Origin: Cyanidiococcus yangmingshanensis
Taxonomy: Eukaryota > Rhodophyta > Bangiophyceae > Cyanidiales > Cyanidiaceae
Length of the DNA: 64,000 bases
Direction: 5' to 3'
NCBI GenBank assembly: GCA_013995675.1
Contig: VWRR01000010.1
Location: 372,001-436,000, forward strand
A program made the position numbers and the translations under genes. Position 1 is the stretch's first letter. Every line of letters begins with the position of its first letter. Shown here piece after piece: positions 50,229 to 61,453 of this stretch. The notes under the pieces are model-generated. The model saw only the letters and a program-made list of their open reading frames with translations. It was not told the origin of the DNA and did not search any database.

Positions 50229-52618
50229 ATGAAAACGTTCATGGCTTCAATTCGAGTACCGTTCAGTTTCGCATACTTGAGCAAACCGTTGGGTATAGCT
50301 GCAGCTGCCGACTTCCACTTCGAGACCGCTTCTCGAGGTCAGAGGAGCGCCTCTGTGCACAAGGCCTTTCTTGGTTACTGGGGGGCGATTTGCTTCCGGC
50401 GCCAGGTTGGTGGGCACTGGCTGGTACCTCTATCAGCTGGAAAAAGACTTACGTCCGGGACACGCGTGTTCTGCAGGTTGCCCGGACCGCGACGCCTATC
50501 GGCGACTCTGTCACCTGAAGCAAAAACAAGCTTGCGAACGCATCCCTGCGGTATCTTGCGGGCGGAGCATGTCGGAGTCCATGTCGCTATCTGTGGATGG
50601 GCGCACACCATACGAGATCGTGGAGGAGTGACCTTCCTTCTGCTCCGGGACCGATACGGTATCGTCCAGGTTACCGTAGATGCGACGAGCTCGGAGTCGC
50701 TTCGAACACAAGTGAAAATGGTGCGACGCGAGTCGGTTGTACGGGTTCGAGGAACGATTCGAGCGCGTGACGCGTCCAACGTGAACACGGCCATGCCCAC
50801 GGGAAGCGTCGAGGTTGCTGCTGAGTCGATTGAGATTTTGAGCAAGGCTGAACCGTTGCCTCTTGCTCTAGAGATAGAGCATCCTGAGACAGGGGCCACT
50901 TTGAAGGCGAACGCCTCAACTGTGTCAACAACCCAAGTGGGCTCCTCAGAGGAGACGCGCCTACGCTATCGTTTTCTGGACTTGCGGCGGCCGCCGTTGC
51001 AGTCAGCCCTAATTCGACGTCATCAAGTTTCTATGGCCGTACGTCGAGTTCTGGATGAGCTGGGGTTTATCGAGATCGAGACCCCGATACTTACACGAGC
51101 GACTCCGGAGGGCGCTCGCGACTACCTCGTGCCGAGCCGTGTTCATCGCGGTAAATGGTACGCGCTACCTCAGTCGCCGCAGCTCTACAAGCAACTACTC
51201 ATGGTTGGCGGCATGGATCGCTATTTCCAGATTGCTCGTTGTTTTCGCGATGAGGATCTACGACAGGACCGCCAGCCGGAGTTCACTCAGGTGGATTTGG
51301 AGATGAGTTTTGTTCGCGCAGGTCGATGTGATGCAGGTCGTAGAGCGCGTTGCTGAGGCGCTTTTCTCGGAGGCGCTCTCCGAGCACCCTGATTCAGGCT
51401 CAGAGGTTGCTCTCTCCAATCTGAAATACAGCGATTTGCGTTTTCCCATCCTGTCGTACGAGGAGAGTATGGAGCGCTTCGGAACCGATGCGCCAGATTT
51501 GCGGTTCGGTGTCGAGCTGCAACGGGTCTGGTCAGAGAGAGCCACAGCGGATCCGGACACAGATGCAGTGCTGTACGAAGCACTGGGCGCCTTGGCACCG
51601 CTGCATAACGTAGAATCAATTCGGGCACTTGTCGTTCCGGATGCGGCTGGGAGCACCTCAAGAAAGACGATTGATAATTACACTCAGTTTGTGAAGAATT
51701 TGGGCCTCTCGGGTCTATTGTGGGGCAAAGTTGGAGTTACTAACGGACAACCAGCGTTGAGCACCTGGTCCATTGGGAAGGCTGGAGCCTTCGACTGCAA
51801 GACTCCTGCTGGAGCGACTTGGTGCGCGCCCGGATGGCTTAGTCCTTGTGGCAGCCGGCCCGACCCCGATCGTGCTGGGAGCTCTCGGTCGACTTCGGAT
51901 TAAGATCGCCAGAGAGCTAGGACTTGTCCGTGACTCTGAGTATCGTTTCTGCTGGGTCACCAATTTCCCCCTTTTCGCGTGGGATGAAGAAGCTGACCGT
52001 CTGACGTGTGTACACCACCCGTTCACGGCACCCCGCGAGGATCAGCGTGCCCTGCTCACCTCGCTTGTGCAGCAAATGCAGGAGCATCGGGGGCCGCTTT
52101 CCAGGAACTCTGCGATTGTGCAGGAACTCGTTCGCTTGCAGAGCGATGCCTATGATCTCGTATGCAATGGAACGGAAGTTGGCGGGGGTAGCATCCGCAT
52201 CCATGATCATGAGTTGCAACGCAGTGTGATGCGTGCACTATCTCTTACAGAGGCTGATCAAGAGGCCAAATTCGGTTTCCTATTGCAGGCATTGAGATAC
52301 GGAGCTCCACCCCATGGTGGTTTTGCTTTTGGACTAGATCGTTGTGTCATGATGGCAAGTGCGCAGGCGCAAAGTCTGCGCGATGTCATCGCTTTTCCGA
52401 AGACAACCAGTGCGAGCGAGCTCATGACTGCAGCGCCTAGCGCAGTTGAGGATGAACAACTTGCGGATCTCGGCATCTCAGTGACTGCGACCAAAGCGCG
52501 TCAACAGGACCAGCCAAACGGTCCCAACGATACCCCAAGATTCAATTCATCCCTCGCGAGTATAGTTTCAGGCAGGCATAGAAAGGCGCGCGTCTCCAAA
52601 CTCCAGATCGACTTGTGA
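50229..52618 (+). CDS. AspRS: Aspartyl-tRNA synthetase, bacterial/organellar type, two frame breaks
   Basis: A class II AspRS of bacterial type charging organellar tRNA-Asp. About 120 residues of targeting-type leader from the ATG at 50229 precede the OB-fold anticodon domain ([19 protein letters not shown] and [18 protein letters not shown]). Next are [20 protein letters not shown], motif 1 ([20 protein letters not shown]), and motif 2 ([20 protein letters not shown] then [11 protein letters not shown]). The bacterial insert domain (DALGAL-like [20 protein letters not shown]) follows, then motif 3 ([15 protein letters not shown]). The frame shifts twice: one extra G of GG near 51321 (after MSFVRA) and one extra G of GGG near 51771 (before [15 protein letters not shown]). 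Removing each restores the family alignment, so I annotate one gene. Confidence 0.94.
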
Positions 52619-53810
52619 TCCGTCCGGTTGGGTGCATGAGCCGGGCATCAAGCGACTGCCAGGCCTCTACAGTACGAACTATGCTTGCTCATGACCAAAA
52701 AAGGCATCGCACTGAATCCAGTTTTGGTATGAAACCAGAGATGGGTGAATTGTGGCGCCGGAAATGGATCAAGCGCGGCCCTCTCTTGTTTCATCAAGCG
52801 CGTGCCTGAGGCTACGGCGGTGTCCACGCGTCGTCCGAACTAGATCTCGATCACTTGAAAAAACAACGGCATTCTCTGCGGTGCTTTCCATGGATACACG
52901 ACGTCCATGGAACGATGCACACCGAGGCAAATGGGGCACAGAAGGGATGAGAATCCTTGGATTCGCAATAGCGCATGGCTGATGGCATCGCTTTTGCGAC
53001 AGCGGATCATTGCCGCATGAAAAGGCGATCCCCGACATTCATTAGCTTGTCACGTTTTGCGGTTTGACAGCGACTGAGCCAATGACTGAAATAATCGTAG
53101 AGGTACCCGGAAAACATATCCTTCTGTTCTAGAAGTACACCTAGGTTTTATAAATGACAAAGAAAAGGGATTTGCTTGCTTCAGTGGAAGACGCATGGCA
53201 ATCAAACGCTGGTAATGATGCGCAGATGAAATCGTCAGCCAATGGTGCCCCAGGGGTGTTATGTCAAGCGGCGGCGGCTCGAAACGCTCATGACTTCCCC
53301 GTCTGGGTGGCAGGTGCTGAATGGGGTTTGGTTCGCGCTCTGCGGGTATCGTGCATGTCCGGATGGCCCTGCAAAGCGACGCATTGAATGGCTGTGCGAG
53401 GCCCAGCGCTAGCGGCACTATCTGCAGCCACATTGACCCTCTTCAGGATAACCATGAGGAGTGCTCAACCTGTGGTATTGGTCCAGCGACGTATGTCTAT
53501 GAGCTGGAGCACAGCTATCGATGAGGCACGCACTAAGCATGTGCCAGATAAACGCCAAGTGTGCAACCCCCTGCTCTGTTTGGGTACCTTCGACGGATCC
53601 AGGTAGTCAGGGTGCACCTACTGCAGCCTGTCGTGACTGGCAGCACCTAGAAAGAGCATTCAAGGTTAGAAAGGGGAAGACGTTGTGCGCATGGGACGAA
53701 GCGCCAGTGCTCCCCTGTCGTCGAAACGCTCCCTGCATCGACGACCAAAGCATTGGTAAAGAAATATCTGGCGTGGTCCATTGAAACAAAGTGAGCGATT
53801 CTGCGACTAC
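52619..53810. other. Intergenic region
   Basis: About 1.2 kb downstream of AspRS. Plus-strand frames of 60-87 codons near 53154-53784 follow one another in different frames without recognisable motifs. I do not call a gene. Confidence 0.35.
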
Positions 53811-54347
53811 TTATGATGCGAGAAGCCGCGTCAGCAGGGAACTCCGTTGAACAAACCACACGAGCCACTGACTCAATCCAACGCCGCGACACAACTGATA
53901 CAGGGAGACATTTTGCATCCGAGCCCCATACCGTATGCGCTGGGAAGCAACGCCGATCAGTGGGTCGCGATCAGTGCCTGCAGCACGCTCGAGATAGCGC
54001 TGGATGTGCCGCTTCTCCGGATGCGAGCTGCTGACCTCAACCGCGATGCGACGCGGACCGCTTCGGAAACACCATGGTACCGGAAAGGCGCTTCGTTCAG
54101 AGGATGTCGTCTGGAGTGCAAGGACACCGAGTGAACGTGCATCGTTCGCCAAAAGTTCGCCTCGAAACGTTGTCACTGCGGCCGTAGCACTCCTTCGCGA
54201 GGCACCTACGTGCATCGATACTGGTCCCCCCCAGCTTGAATGGTGCCTAGGGAACGATCTGCTCAATGCGCGGCGCGTGTGCAAGCGTCTCGGTGCTGCG
54301 GCCCTTGCTGTCGCTCTGGCCAGGAAGCCACCCCAGCCGAGAGACAT
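53811..54347 (-). CDS. Possible mitochondrial protein of unknown function
   Basis: A 178-codon ATG frame. The first 40 residues (MSLGWGGFLARATARAAAPR, then RRLHTRRALSRSFPRHH) are Arg/Ala/Ser/His-rich with no acids, a textbook mitochondrial presequence. The remainder has PVPWCFRSGPRRIAVEVSSS, EKRHIQRYLERAAGTDRDP and QNVSLYQLCRGVGLSQWLVW, with no family I know. Antisense frames cover part of it but are less protein-like. A lineage-specific mitochondrial subunit is possible; a chance frame in GC-rich DNA is the alternative. Confidence 0.45.
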   Translation of the reverse strand: MSLGWGGFLARATARAAAPRRLHTRRALSRSFPRHHSSWGGPVSMHVGASRRSATAAVTTFRGELLANDARSLGVLALQTTSSERSAFPVPWCFRSGPRRIAVEVSSSHPEKRHIQRYLERAAGTDRDPLIGVASQRIRYGARMQNVSLYQLCRGVGLSQWLVWFVQRSSLLTRLLAS

Positions 54348-54686
54348 TCGGTGACCAAGATTGAAATTTGAAGGGAGCCGCTATGACCATCACTAGAATC
54401 TGGGAACAAAACGGAAGAAACTGTAAAAACGCGAAACGCGCGACATGGAAAACCCATTCAGATATCTTTGCAGTAAAGAAACATGCTCTAAATTTTTGCT
54501 ATGAAAATATCACCGAACAATCCCACCGACACCATTCCTGCCAAGAATCGTGACGCACCAAACCCATGTCATCCTGCAAACGGTTCCGTGAAGACCTCGA
54601 AACACGACACCGTCACGGTTGTCCTGAGTGTCGCAGGGTTTGACCCGAACTCGTGGCGCTCGATATGCAACGCTGTACTGCACAGC
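54348..54686. other. Intergenic region
   Basis: 339 bp between two minus-strand genes, locally A-rich. I see no motif or gene. Confidence 0.4.
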
Positions 54687-56076
54687 TTATGCCGATGCTT
54701 TTTCTAATGCCTCCACATAATCCTTCTTGAGCCGTAATCCAGCTGTATCGATGCCATGTTTCTCGGCCTCGGTCTTCAGCTCCTTCAGCGTCAAAGCGTT
54801 CCAATCGCTGTCCCTGTCGCGATGACCATGCTCGTCATGTCCACGGTCTCTGTCACCATCGTGACGAGAGCGTTTGCGTGATCCATTCATCCGAGTAGAC
54901 TCCCCTTCTGAATCATAGGTACCATATTCACCGTCCGATGCGCCCTTTTCGTCGTCATCCGCATAGCGATGTGCACCGCCATCATCGTCGTCGTCGTCGC
55001 CATGCCCGCGGCTGCCGTGACCGTCGCTTCCTTCATCTGCATAACGTCGTTTGTAGCCTGCAGACATCCCTGCACCGTCATTCTCATTGTCCTCGGAATG
55101 GCCTCCATTATCGGCATCACTATCGCGCTCCGCATACTGATCGGCATTTGTCGCGTTGTACTCGTTATCGTCGAACTGGTGGTGCTCGCCATTCGCATCC
55201 TGCCCAAAGTCGTAGCGATCGCCTTCATGTTCTGGATACCTCCCGAGTGTCGCCCCAGCCGAATACGCGTCCGAGCCCTTCTCTGTGTCTCTGTACTGGC
55301 CATAGCGTTCCTCGCGACGGCCAAAGCTCCGTTCACGACGATCGGAGCGGAACGGTTCGCGGCGCCCACGGCCGGCAAATGTATTTCCTTCGGTACCGCC
55401 AGACTGTGCAGATGGACAGTAGCGCGCTATGTGGCCGCTTTCACCACACTTGTAGCAAGAGCGTGTGTCGGCGCCGCGGGCTCCGTTGGAATAGCCTCGC
55501 GCGCTGGAATCGCCTGCTCCGCGATCGCCCGTACTCCCACGAATGCCTCTCTCTGAGGGACACTCGCGGGAGGTGTGCCCCACGCCACCACAGTTGTAGC
55601 AAACGCGGCCACCTGGGCCACCTGAGCGGGCATACCCCTCCGCAGGGCGTCTACCTTCGGAACCATAACCGCCCCCCATCCGACCGCTTCCGCCACTCAG
55701 ACGCTCCTTCTCCTGGCGCACAGGACAGTCCCGTACACGATGGTCCATGGATCCACACTCAAAACAGCCACCAGAGGATCCAGGGCCAGCAGCCGGACGC
55801 CATCTCTCCCGAAGCACCGTCTCCGGGACCATAACTTTTACGAGAACGCTTGCTCCACTCAACACGGAGCGGCAAACCGTTGACCGTCGATGAGGGACCA
55901 CCACTATTCACCTGGTGAAACGCCTCCTCCGCGTCGCGCGGATTATCATAGTCCACAAACGCATACGTTGGGAACAAGTTTATCCGACAAACTCCAAACG
56001 AGCCAAAAACCTGACGAAGACTCTCTTCCGTCACGTCCCGATTAAGGACCCCCCACAAAAATTGAGCTCATAGCCA
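54687..56076 (-). CDS. RNA-binding protein with RRM, three CCHC zinc knuckles and SAP domain, two frame breaks
   Basis: The order is: RRM (SSIFVGVLNRDVTEESLRQV as RNP2 region, YAFVDYDNPRDAEEAFHQVN as RNP1 region), a Gly/Arg/Ser linker, and three CX2CX4HX4C knuckles (CFECGSMDHRVRDC, CYNCGGVGHTSREC, CYKCGESGHIARYC). A long acidic Asp/Gly/His/Tyr region with Arg/Ser stretches follows, then a C-terminal SAP motif (ALTLKELKTEAEKHGIDTAG). The RRM-plus-knuckle front resembles RSZ/SRSF7 splicing factors, but the knuckle number and SAP end are unusual. Two single-base shifts split it: an extra base in the C6 run 56049-56054 (between FVG and VLNRDV) and one in CCC at 55808-55810. Correcting both gives one protein of about 460 residues from the ATG at 56076. 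Likely nuclear mRNA processing; inferred. Confidence 0.9.
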
Positions 56077-57034
56077 TAACTAGATCAATATTTTTTTCAC
56101 GAGCGAAAGCAAGAATCTGCCAACGCCAGCACCTTGACGACCTGGTGGTATAACAACTCGCCTTGCACAGTGACCTAAGTCTACCGCAAACGCATATAAC
56201 GATATGGACTCGCGGTCCGCCGCCGCCGCCGTCGTCGTCGTTGCTGGACGGATCGCACAAAAAATCTCCTCTGTCGTGGCACGCCTTACTGATTTTCCAG
56301 AACGTTGTCGCGCGTCCCGTTTGATAGGGCCTCAGTCCTGGATGAGCCTCTCGTAATCAACATCTCTCGGGGTCGATTTCGGCAGCGATCAGGGCGTTGT
56401 GTCTCTGGGAACGTGGTTGAACCATGACATTTTCTCTATGCTTGCAGGGGCATTCAACGTGTCAACTATAATGGAGCACTTGAAGTGATTTCTCAGTAAA
56501 TTGTAGCGCACCGCACCTGTCGGGCGCTCTCACGACTACAGACCGGAGGCAATGCTTTTGTTTGAGGGCTCGGAATGGAGCCTTGAATCGAGGCGGTGAA
56601 TCTATCTCTCATTAGATGACACAATGACGAATGTGTCTGTTGAACGTTTCTTTTAGATCAATAGAGGTCGCGCATGTATGCACTCATCAAATGCATGGTA
56701 TTGCATGTATGGTTTGCATCACGAGGACGTTAACTAGGACGATGGCGCAGCCATCTGAACGTGAATAGCGCACCGAGATATGAGCAGGTGCCGGCATTCT
56801 TCGAGACATGTGACCGTAACGAGTTTCATCGTCAACGAGTCCAGGAAGGCACCACGGACAGCCTCATAGAAACACCCTCACCTAATTAGTGTAACATTGA
56901 CCATGCTGTCCACGCCATGCCACGCCATGCCACGCCCTGTGGATGGCCGAATCATAACGCGCCCGTACAGTCGGCGCGAACACCGTTACGTGAAGGTTAT
57001 CATCTCGCCGTCTTCTCTGAAAAGTTCGAGTCAA
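56077..57034. other. Divergent intergenic region
   Basis: About 960 bp between the RRM-CCHC-SAP and nucleotide-sugar dehydrogenase genes. It contains a CCG/TCG triplet run at 56218-56242 and a 10-bp tandem repeat (CACGCCATGC, about 2.6 copies) at 56911-56936. Confidence 0.5.
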
Positions 57035-58376
57035 ATGTCAACGATTGAGTCTCGTGATGAGACAAATCCAGAGAGAAGGCTTGCATTGATTGGAGTTGGT
57101 CGGCTGGGTCTGTGTCTGGCTCTGGTTGCGGAACGAGCTGGCTACAGCGTCTTGGGGGTGGACGTGCTGCCCCAGTACGTTGACGCCATCAACGGTCGCT
57201 CGTTAAAATCAAACGAACCGAAGGTAACGGATTATCTTCGAGCGTCGAAGAGACTACGGGCGACTACACAACTGGAAGAGGCGATCGACTTTAGTGATCA
57301 CTTGATGGTTCTGGTGGCGACTCCGAGCACAGGCGGCGCGAGGCACTACGATGTGACCCAGCTTTCACGCGTCCTGATGCATATCAATAGCAAGAAACCG
57401 CGCAACAAGATAATCACCATATGTTGTACTGTCATGCCTGGATACATTGCGACCATCGGGCGGGCACTTCTCTCGGACTGCGAAAATGTGCAACTGCAGT
57501 ACAACCCCGAGTTCATTCAGCAGGGCAATATCATCGAGGGCCTGGAGCGTCCCGATACAGTACTTATCGGCGAATCAAGTACCTATGGTGGTGACCTAGT
57601 GGAACGCCTCTGGCGCTCATTCGTTCGCAATCCCGATCAGGTCTCGGTGCACCGGATGTCACCCGAGTCAGCGGAAATCGCGAAACTCGCGTTGAACTGT
57701 TTCATAACGATGAAAATCAGTTTTGCTAATTTCATTGGCGATGTAGCGGACCGAACGCAGAATGCTGATAAGAATGCCATTCTAGCAAGTATTGGCGCGG
57801 ACTCGAGGGTCGGCTCGAAATGCTTGCTGCCTGGTTACGGGTTCGGGGGGCCCTGTTTTCCTCGGGATAATCGAGCGTTTGGCGGATATGCTGAATCAGT
57901 CGGCATCGATCCGATGATCAGTCACACGACGGATGCGTATAATGGGAGGCACGCCGCGTATATGGCGGAAGCGTTGCTGGCGCAAAATCGGTCCTGAGTA
58001 CATTTTCGAGGGTGTTACCTACAAGTATCCGTGCGCGGTCCCGATCATTGAGGAGAGTCAGAAGCTCGCAGTCGCTGCTCAGATTGCCAGGGCCGGCAAA
58101 CGAGTGATCATCCGCGATCGCCGAGATGTCATTGAATCGTGTCGAATGGAATGGGGCCTGCTTTTCGAATATGACATTATAGACGACAAACTTGGCTCCG
58201 AAAAACATGCTCCGAACGGCTCGTACCAGGATTCCATGGGGCGCGACTCCCAGGAGAGGGAGCCCTTCACCCCTCCGCGGAGTGCGGGCACTGGAGATGT
58301 TCGCCACGAAGCGGCGTTGAGTGCGTTGGATCCCCGTCACGGGAGCGTAATGGATTCTTTTGGTCCCAGTAAGTAA
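57035..58376 (+). CDS. UDP-glucose/GDP-mannose dehydrogenase family protein, one frame break
   Basis: An NAD-dependent nucleotide-sugar dehydrogenase that oxidises the C6 alcohol of a UDP- or GDP-sugar to the uronate. The N-terminal Rossmann fold is ALIGVGRLGLCLALVAERAG. Middle blocks include QYNPEFIQQGNIIEGLERPD, SAEIAKLALNCFITMKISFA (catalytic Lys/Asn) and GYGFGGPCFPRDNRAFGGYA (catalytic Cys). The C-terminal domain (YIFEGVTYKYPCAVPIIEES) is one base out of frame. Dropping one A of the AAAA at 57984-57987 restores continuity (ALLAQIGPEYIFEG). The ATG at 57035 gives the usual N-terminus; the upstream open frame is partly repeat. The YNPEF / GPCFPRD version is closer to bacterial-type enzymes than to plant UDP-glucose dehydrogenase, so the sugar is uncertain. 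Confidence 0.9.
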
Positions 58377-59111
58377 GTCACCCGCTCGAACAGGCAATAA
58401 ACTTTATTCATTCTATTTTCGAAGGCTTTCTGCAGACACGATTTCGGGTCAGCGGAAATCCCTGCAAGCACGGTGTTGTAGTATACCCACCGCGTGCAGT
58501 GTGTTCACCCCATTGACGAGATCTTGTCGGGCATGCACAATGAGGTCTCTAGTCGGCGAGTACGCAAGAATCGACACTTGTATGTGGATACGTACTGGGT
58601 CCGCTGCCGGCGCGGTTCCACGGAAAGCGCCTCTCAGAGAGCGCTCTGCCCTTCGATGTGAGCGGTATACGAAACGCTGGACAGGGCACGAAGCATGAAC
58701 ACCGTAGAATAGTCCCATTGGTTTGAAAGGGACATCGCTCAACAGACCCACATAAGGCCGAAACACGATGCCTTCTTTGCACCGAAGCGCTCCGCACAAT
58801 TCACCGAGACTATTGAGACACTTTGATAGTCGAGCTCCGGCCACTGAGCCGCCCCCACATGCCACGCTACAGTATCCGCCGTGTCCAGACCTGGACCTGC
58901 ATCCTGTTTGTTTGCGTCGATCCATAAGCATAACTTGAATCCAAAACGGTGTTGCTGTGTTTTCAGTTCGTTTCCACTTTGACGGAGTAGGTCACCCCGT
59001 GCCGAGGCCTGCTCAATATCTCGCCCGCTGTTGGAACGCTACCACGATGCGATGTGCCTGCGACGTAGCGCACGAGTGAGCACTGCACGAAATGGACTCT
59101 TCCTACACCGA
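58377..59111. other. Intergenic region
   Basis: About 735 bp downstream of the dehydrogenase. Minus-strand frames (58449-58931) of 160 codons are Arg/Cys-rich without signature. I see no supported gene. Confidence 0.35.
58396..58401 (+). terminator. Candidate polyadenylation signal
   Basis: AATAAA lies 20 bp after the nucleotide-sugar dehydrogenase stop codon, followed by a T-rich stretch. This is a motif match only. Confidence 0.4.
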
Positions 59112-59660
59112 CTACAGTTCAGAGGCGACACGTTGGTGAAATAGAGAATCCTTTGGTCGGCTTGGCGCTTCCACCTCAGGCCATGGGATGGATCCAATCA
59201 TCAAGTTCGAATCTGCGAAGTGTGCACGTTTGGAACGCTGCGCAAACGTGGAGTCGCGAGTACCCAACACTCCTCGTCGAAACGCGATGAAGTTCAAGAA
59301 AGCATGATCTTTCGCTGCTACCATGGCATATAGGTTTGCTCCCTGCGACAGAGCCGTTTCGTGCCATCCCAATGAGTTTCCCTCCTTCGTGATCGCATCG
59401 CGCCATAGATGGCTCTCCCAGTTGCGTGCTTTTTTCTCCATCGGTATGCGATCCTCGTATTCAGCAGCAGTCCTCTGCGTTCGTGAACTCATCCTCCATG
59501 ACGGATAGCCACGGAGAAGGAAACCAGGAAACTGTACCATCTGAGTGAACTCGGTCACAAAGGCGTCGTTTGATTGGCTAAGGTCCCGTCCTGAACTGAA
59601 CACAACGCCGATTCTTTGGAATTGTGAACTAGCTGATAACTGCCAATTTATCGGAATCAT
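59112..59660 (-). CDS. Possible protein of unknown function
   Basis: A 182-codon ATG frame starting 20 bp downstream of the DDX47 stop codon on the same strand. Composition is balanced and protein-like (DAFVTEFTQMVQFPGFLLRG, RNWESHLWRDAITKEGNSLG, AFLNFIAFRRGVLGTRDST) with no membrane span or signal peptide. I recognise no family. The very short gap to the upstream gene would leave little room for a promoter, so it may be non-coding 3' DNA, though overlapping transcription units occur in compact genomes. Confidence 0.4.
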   Translation of the reverse strand: MIPINWQLSASSQFQRIGVVFSSGRDLSQSNDAFVTEFTQMVQFPGFLLRGYPSWRMSSRTQRTAAEYEDRIPMEKKARNWESHLWRDAITKEGNSLGWHETALSQGANLYAMVAAKDHAFLNFIAFRRGVLGTRDSTFAQRSKRAHFADSNLMIGSIPWPEVEAPSRPKDSLFHQRVASEL

Positions 59661-59680
59661 GTGATACCCATCGGAGAAAT

Positions 59681-61159
59681 TCAGGGGGCTTTTCGTCTCC
59701 GGGCATTTGAGCTGGAAGCCGCGCCCCGCCGCTTTCGCGCCGCCGCATGCAGAACAAGTTTCTCCTCTCGCATCTCTTGCACGGCCAGACGCGCAGCTTC
59801 GCTCACCCGATCCAGAAGAAGAAGGACGTGCTCCTGTTTGACGTTCGGCAATGCTTCCAAACGACGGCCAATGAGTTTCTCCACCCTCTGGAACAACTCC
59901 ACATCGTACTGGGAGACGAGGTTCAGTGCTCGGCCAGCGCGTCCCGCCCGGGCAGTGCGACCCACTCGGTGAATATAATCCTTTCCATGAGGAGGAATAT
60001 CGTAATTAATCACATAGTCCACAAGAGGAATGTCCAAACCTCGAGACGCAACGTCAGTGGCCACCAGTATGTGTCGTTCACCGGATTTGAATTGATTCAA
60101 CGCGCTTAACCGATTCGGTTGACTCATACCGCCGTGAATGCAGACCGCACCGTATCCGAGATTACGGAGCATCAGAGCTAGTCGTTGCGCACTGCTCTGT
60201 GTGTCGCTAAATACGATGCAGCTATGTCTACCGACCAGCTCTTCGATAAGAAACGTCAGGTAGCAGTCCTTGTACTTGTCCGGCACGAAGAGGTAGTGCT
60301 GCACAAGGGTCTCGACTGTGGTGTACTTCGCCGAAACCTCCACGCGTACCGTCTCTTTTGGTCGAAGAGAAGCTCGTTGCAGTTTGGCAACCTGTGATGT
60401 CATGGTTGCCGAAAAGAGATACGTTCTACGGACCGAGGTGCTCGCATTGTCGGTTTCAGTGCGAGGCAAGGCCGCCAGTATCTGATCGAGCTCCTCTTCA
60501 AAGTCCATGTTCAGGAGGCGGTCTGCCTCGTCCAGCACCAAGACCCTAACGTGTTTCAGTGTAAACCCTTTGGTGGCGGTCAAGTGGTCAACAATACGGC
60601 CTGGCGTACCTACGAGAACGTGCGGACGCTTCGCGAGCGCCACCGCCTGGCTCACCATGTCCATGCCCCCAACCAGTGTAGCAACGCGAACGCCGATCTC
60701 ACTGCCAAGAGCTAGAAACTGCTCGCTTATCTGAAAGGCAAGCTCCCTGGTCGGCGAAAGCACAAGCGCAAAATACGGACGTGGGTCTCCGAGCAAAAAC
60801 TGTAGAATTGGCAGAGCAAAGGCAGCAGTCTTCCCAGAGCCAGTTTGAGCAAGGCCGACCACATCTTTGCCAGCGAGCGCGGCCGGAATGGCCTCTCGCT
60901 GGATCGGTGTGGGTTCATGATAGTTTAAGAGTCGACAAGCCTCGCACAGAACCGGACAGATGCCCAAAGATGCAAACGTCTGCGTACCCGTTGGCGTTGA
61001 GTGTGCCGCTGGCTCGAGAGTCTCCGCCCCAACCATGCTCGACGCCGTGAACGAATGAAAAGGCGCCTTGATGGCAAGCCCGTAAGTTGGCTTCCCAAAA
61101 GCGTCGACGCCAGTGTCAGAAAGGCGTAAACCCGGTCTACACACGATCCCGACCTGCAC
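59681..61159 (-). CDS. DDX47: DEAD-box ATP-dependent RNA helicase DDX47/RRP3
   Basis: A nucleolar DEAD-box helicase required for early pre-18S rRNA processing. Motifs in order: [18 protein letters not shown] with Q-motif [26 protein letters not shown], Ia PTRELAFQI, Ib [76 protein letters not shown]. The phrases [28 protein letters not shown] and [20 protein letters not shown] single out the DDX47/Rrp3 subfamily. The 492 residues include about 60 N-terminal residues with an alternative ATG at 61036, and a basic C-terminal tail. It is divergent from SSU72, with 294 bp between the start codons. Confidence 0.97.
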   Translation of the reverse strand: MQVGIVCRPGLRLSDTGVDAFGKPTYGLAIKAPFHSFTASSMVGAETLEPAAHSTPTGTQTFASLGICPVLCEACRLLNYHEPTPIQREAIPAALAGKDVVGLAQTGSGKTAAFALPILQFLLGDPRPYFALVLSPTRELAFQISEQFLALGSEIGVRVATLVGGMDMVSQAVALAKRPHVLVGTPGRIVDHLTATKGFTLKHVRVLVLDEADRLLNMDFEEELDQILAALPRTETDNASTSVRRTYLFSATMTSQVAKLQRASLRPKETVRVEVSAKYTTVETLVQHYLFVPDKYKDCYLTFLIEELVGRHSCIVFSDTQSSAQRLALMLRNLGYGAVCIHGGMSQPNRLSALNQFKSGERHILVATDVASRGLDIPLVDYVINYDIPPHGKDYIHRVGRTARAGRAGRALNLVSQYDVELFQRVEKLIGRRLEALPNVKQEHVLLLLDRVSEAARLAVQEMREEKLVLHAAARKRRGAASSSNARRRKAP

Positions 61160-61453
61160 TTTTCGTGCCTAAATGCTTGCGGGACGTTGCTCGGTCAGCA
61201 ATCCGAACGACGTCGACGAAGGCCACCCTGTGCGAGGCCGGGCAACCGACATGTTGTACCAGGACTCGCGCGACACAGGGAGGCATCGTTCATGGGCTTA
61301 ACGGAACGAGGTGTTGACTACAAAAGATCGACCTTGAAAGGCTTCAGGGTCGTGAGCTTCAAGTATTGGTGAGCGCTGCATCGCTGGTGTGTGGGAGCTG
61401 TTAGCGGTGGTCGCAAAACCTCCAAGAGGTGTTCCCGTGGTTGCCTCAACGAC
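61160..61453. other. Divergent promoter region
   Basis: 294 bp between the DDX47 and SSU72 start codons, so both promoters must share this short stretch. I see no repeat or strong TATA motif. Confidence 0.5.
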
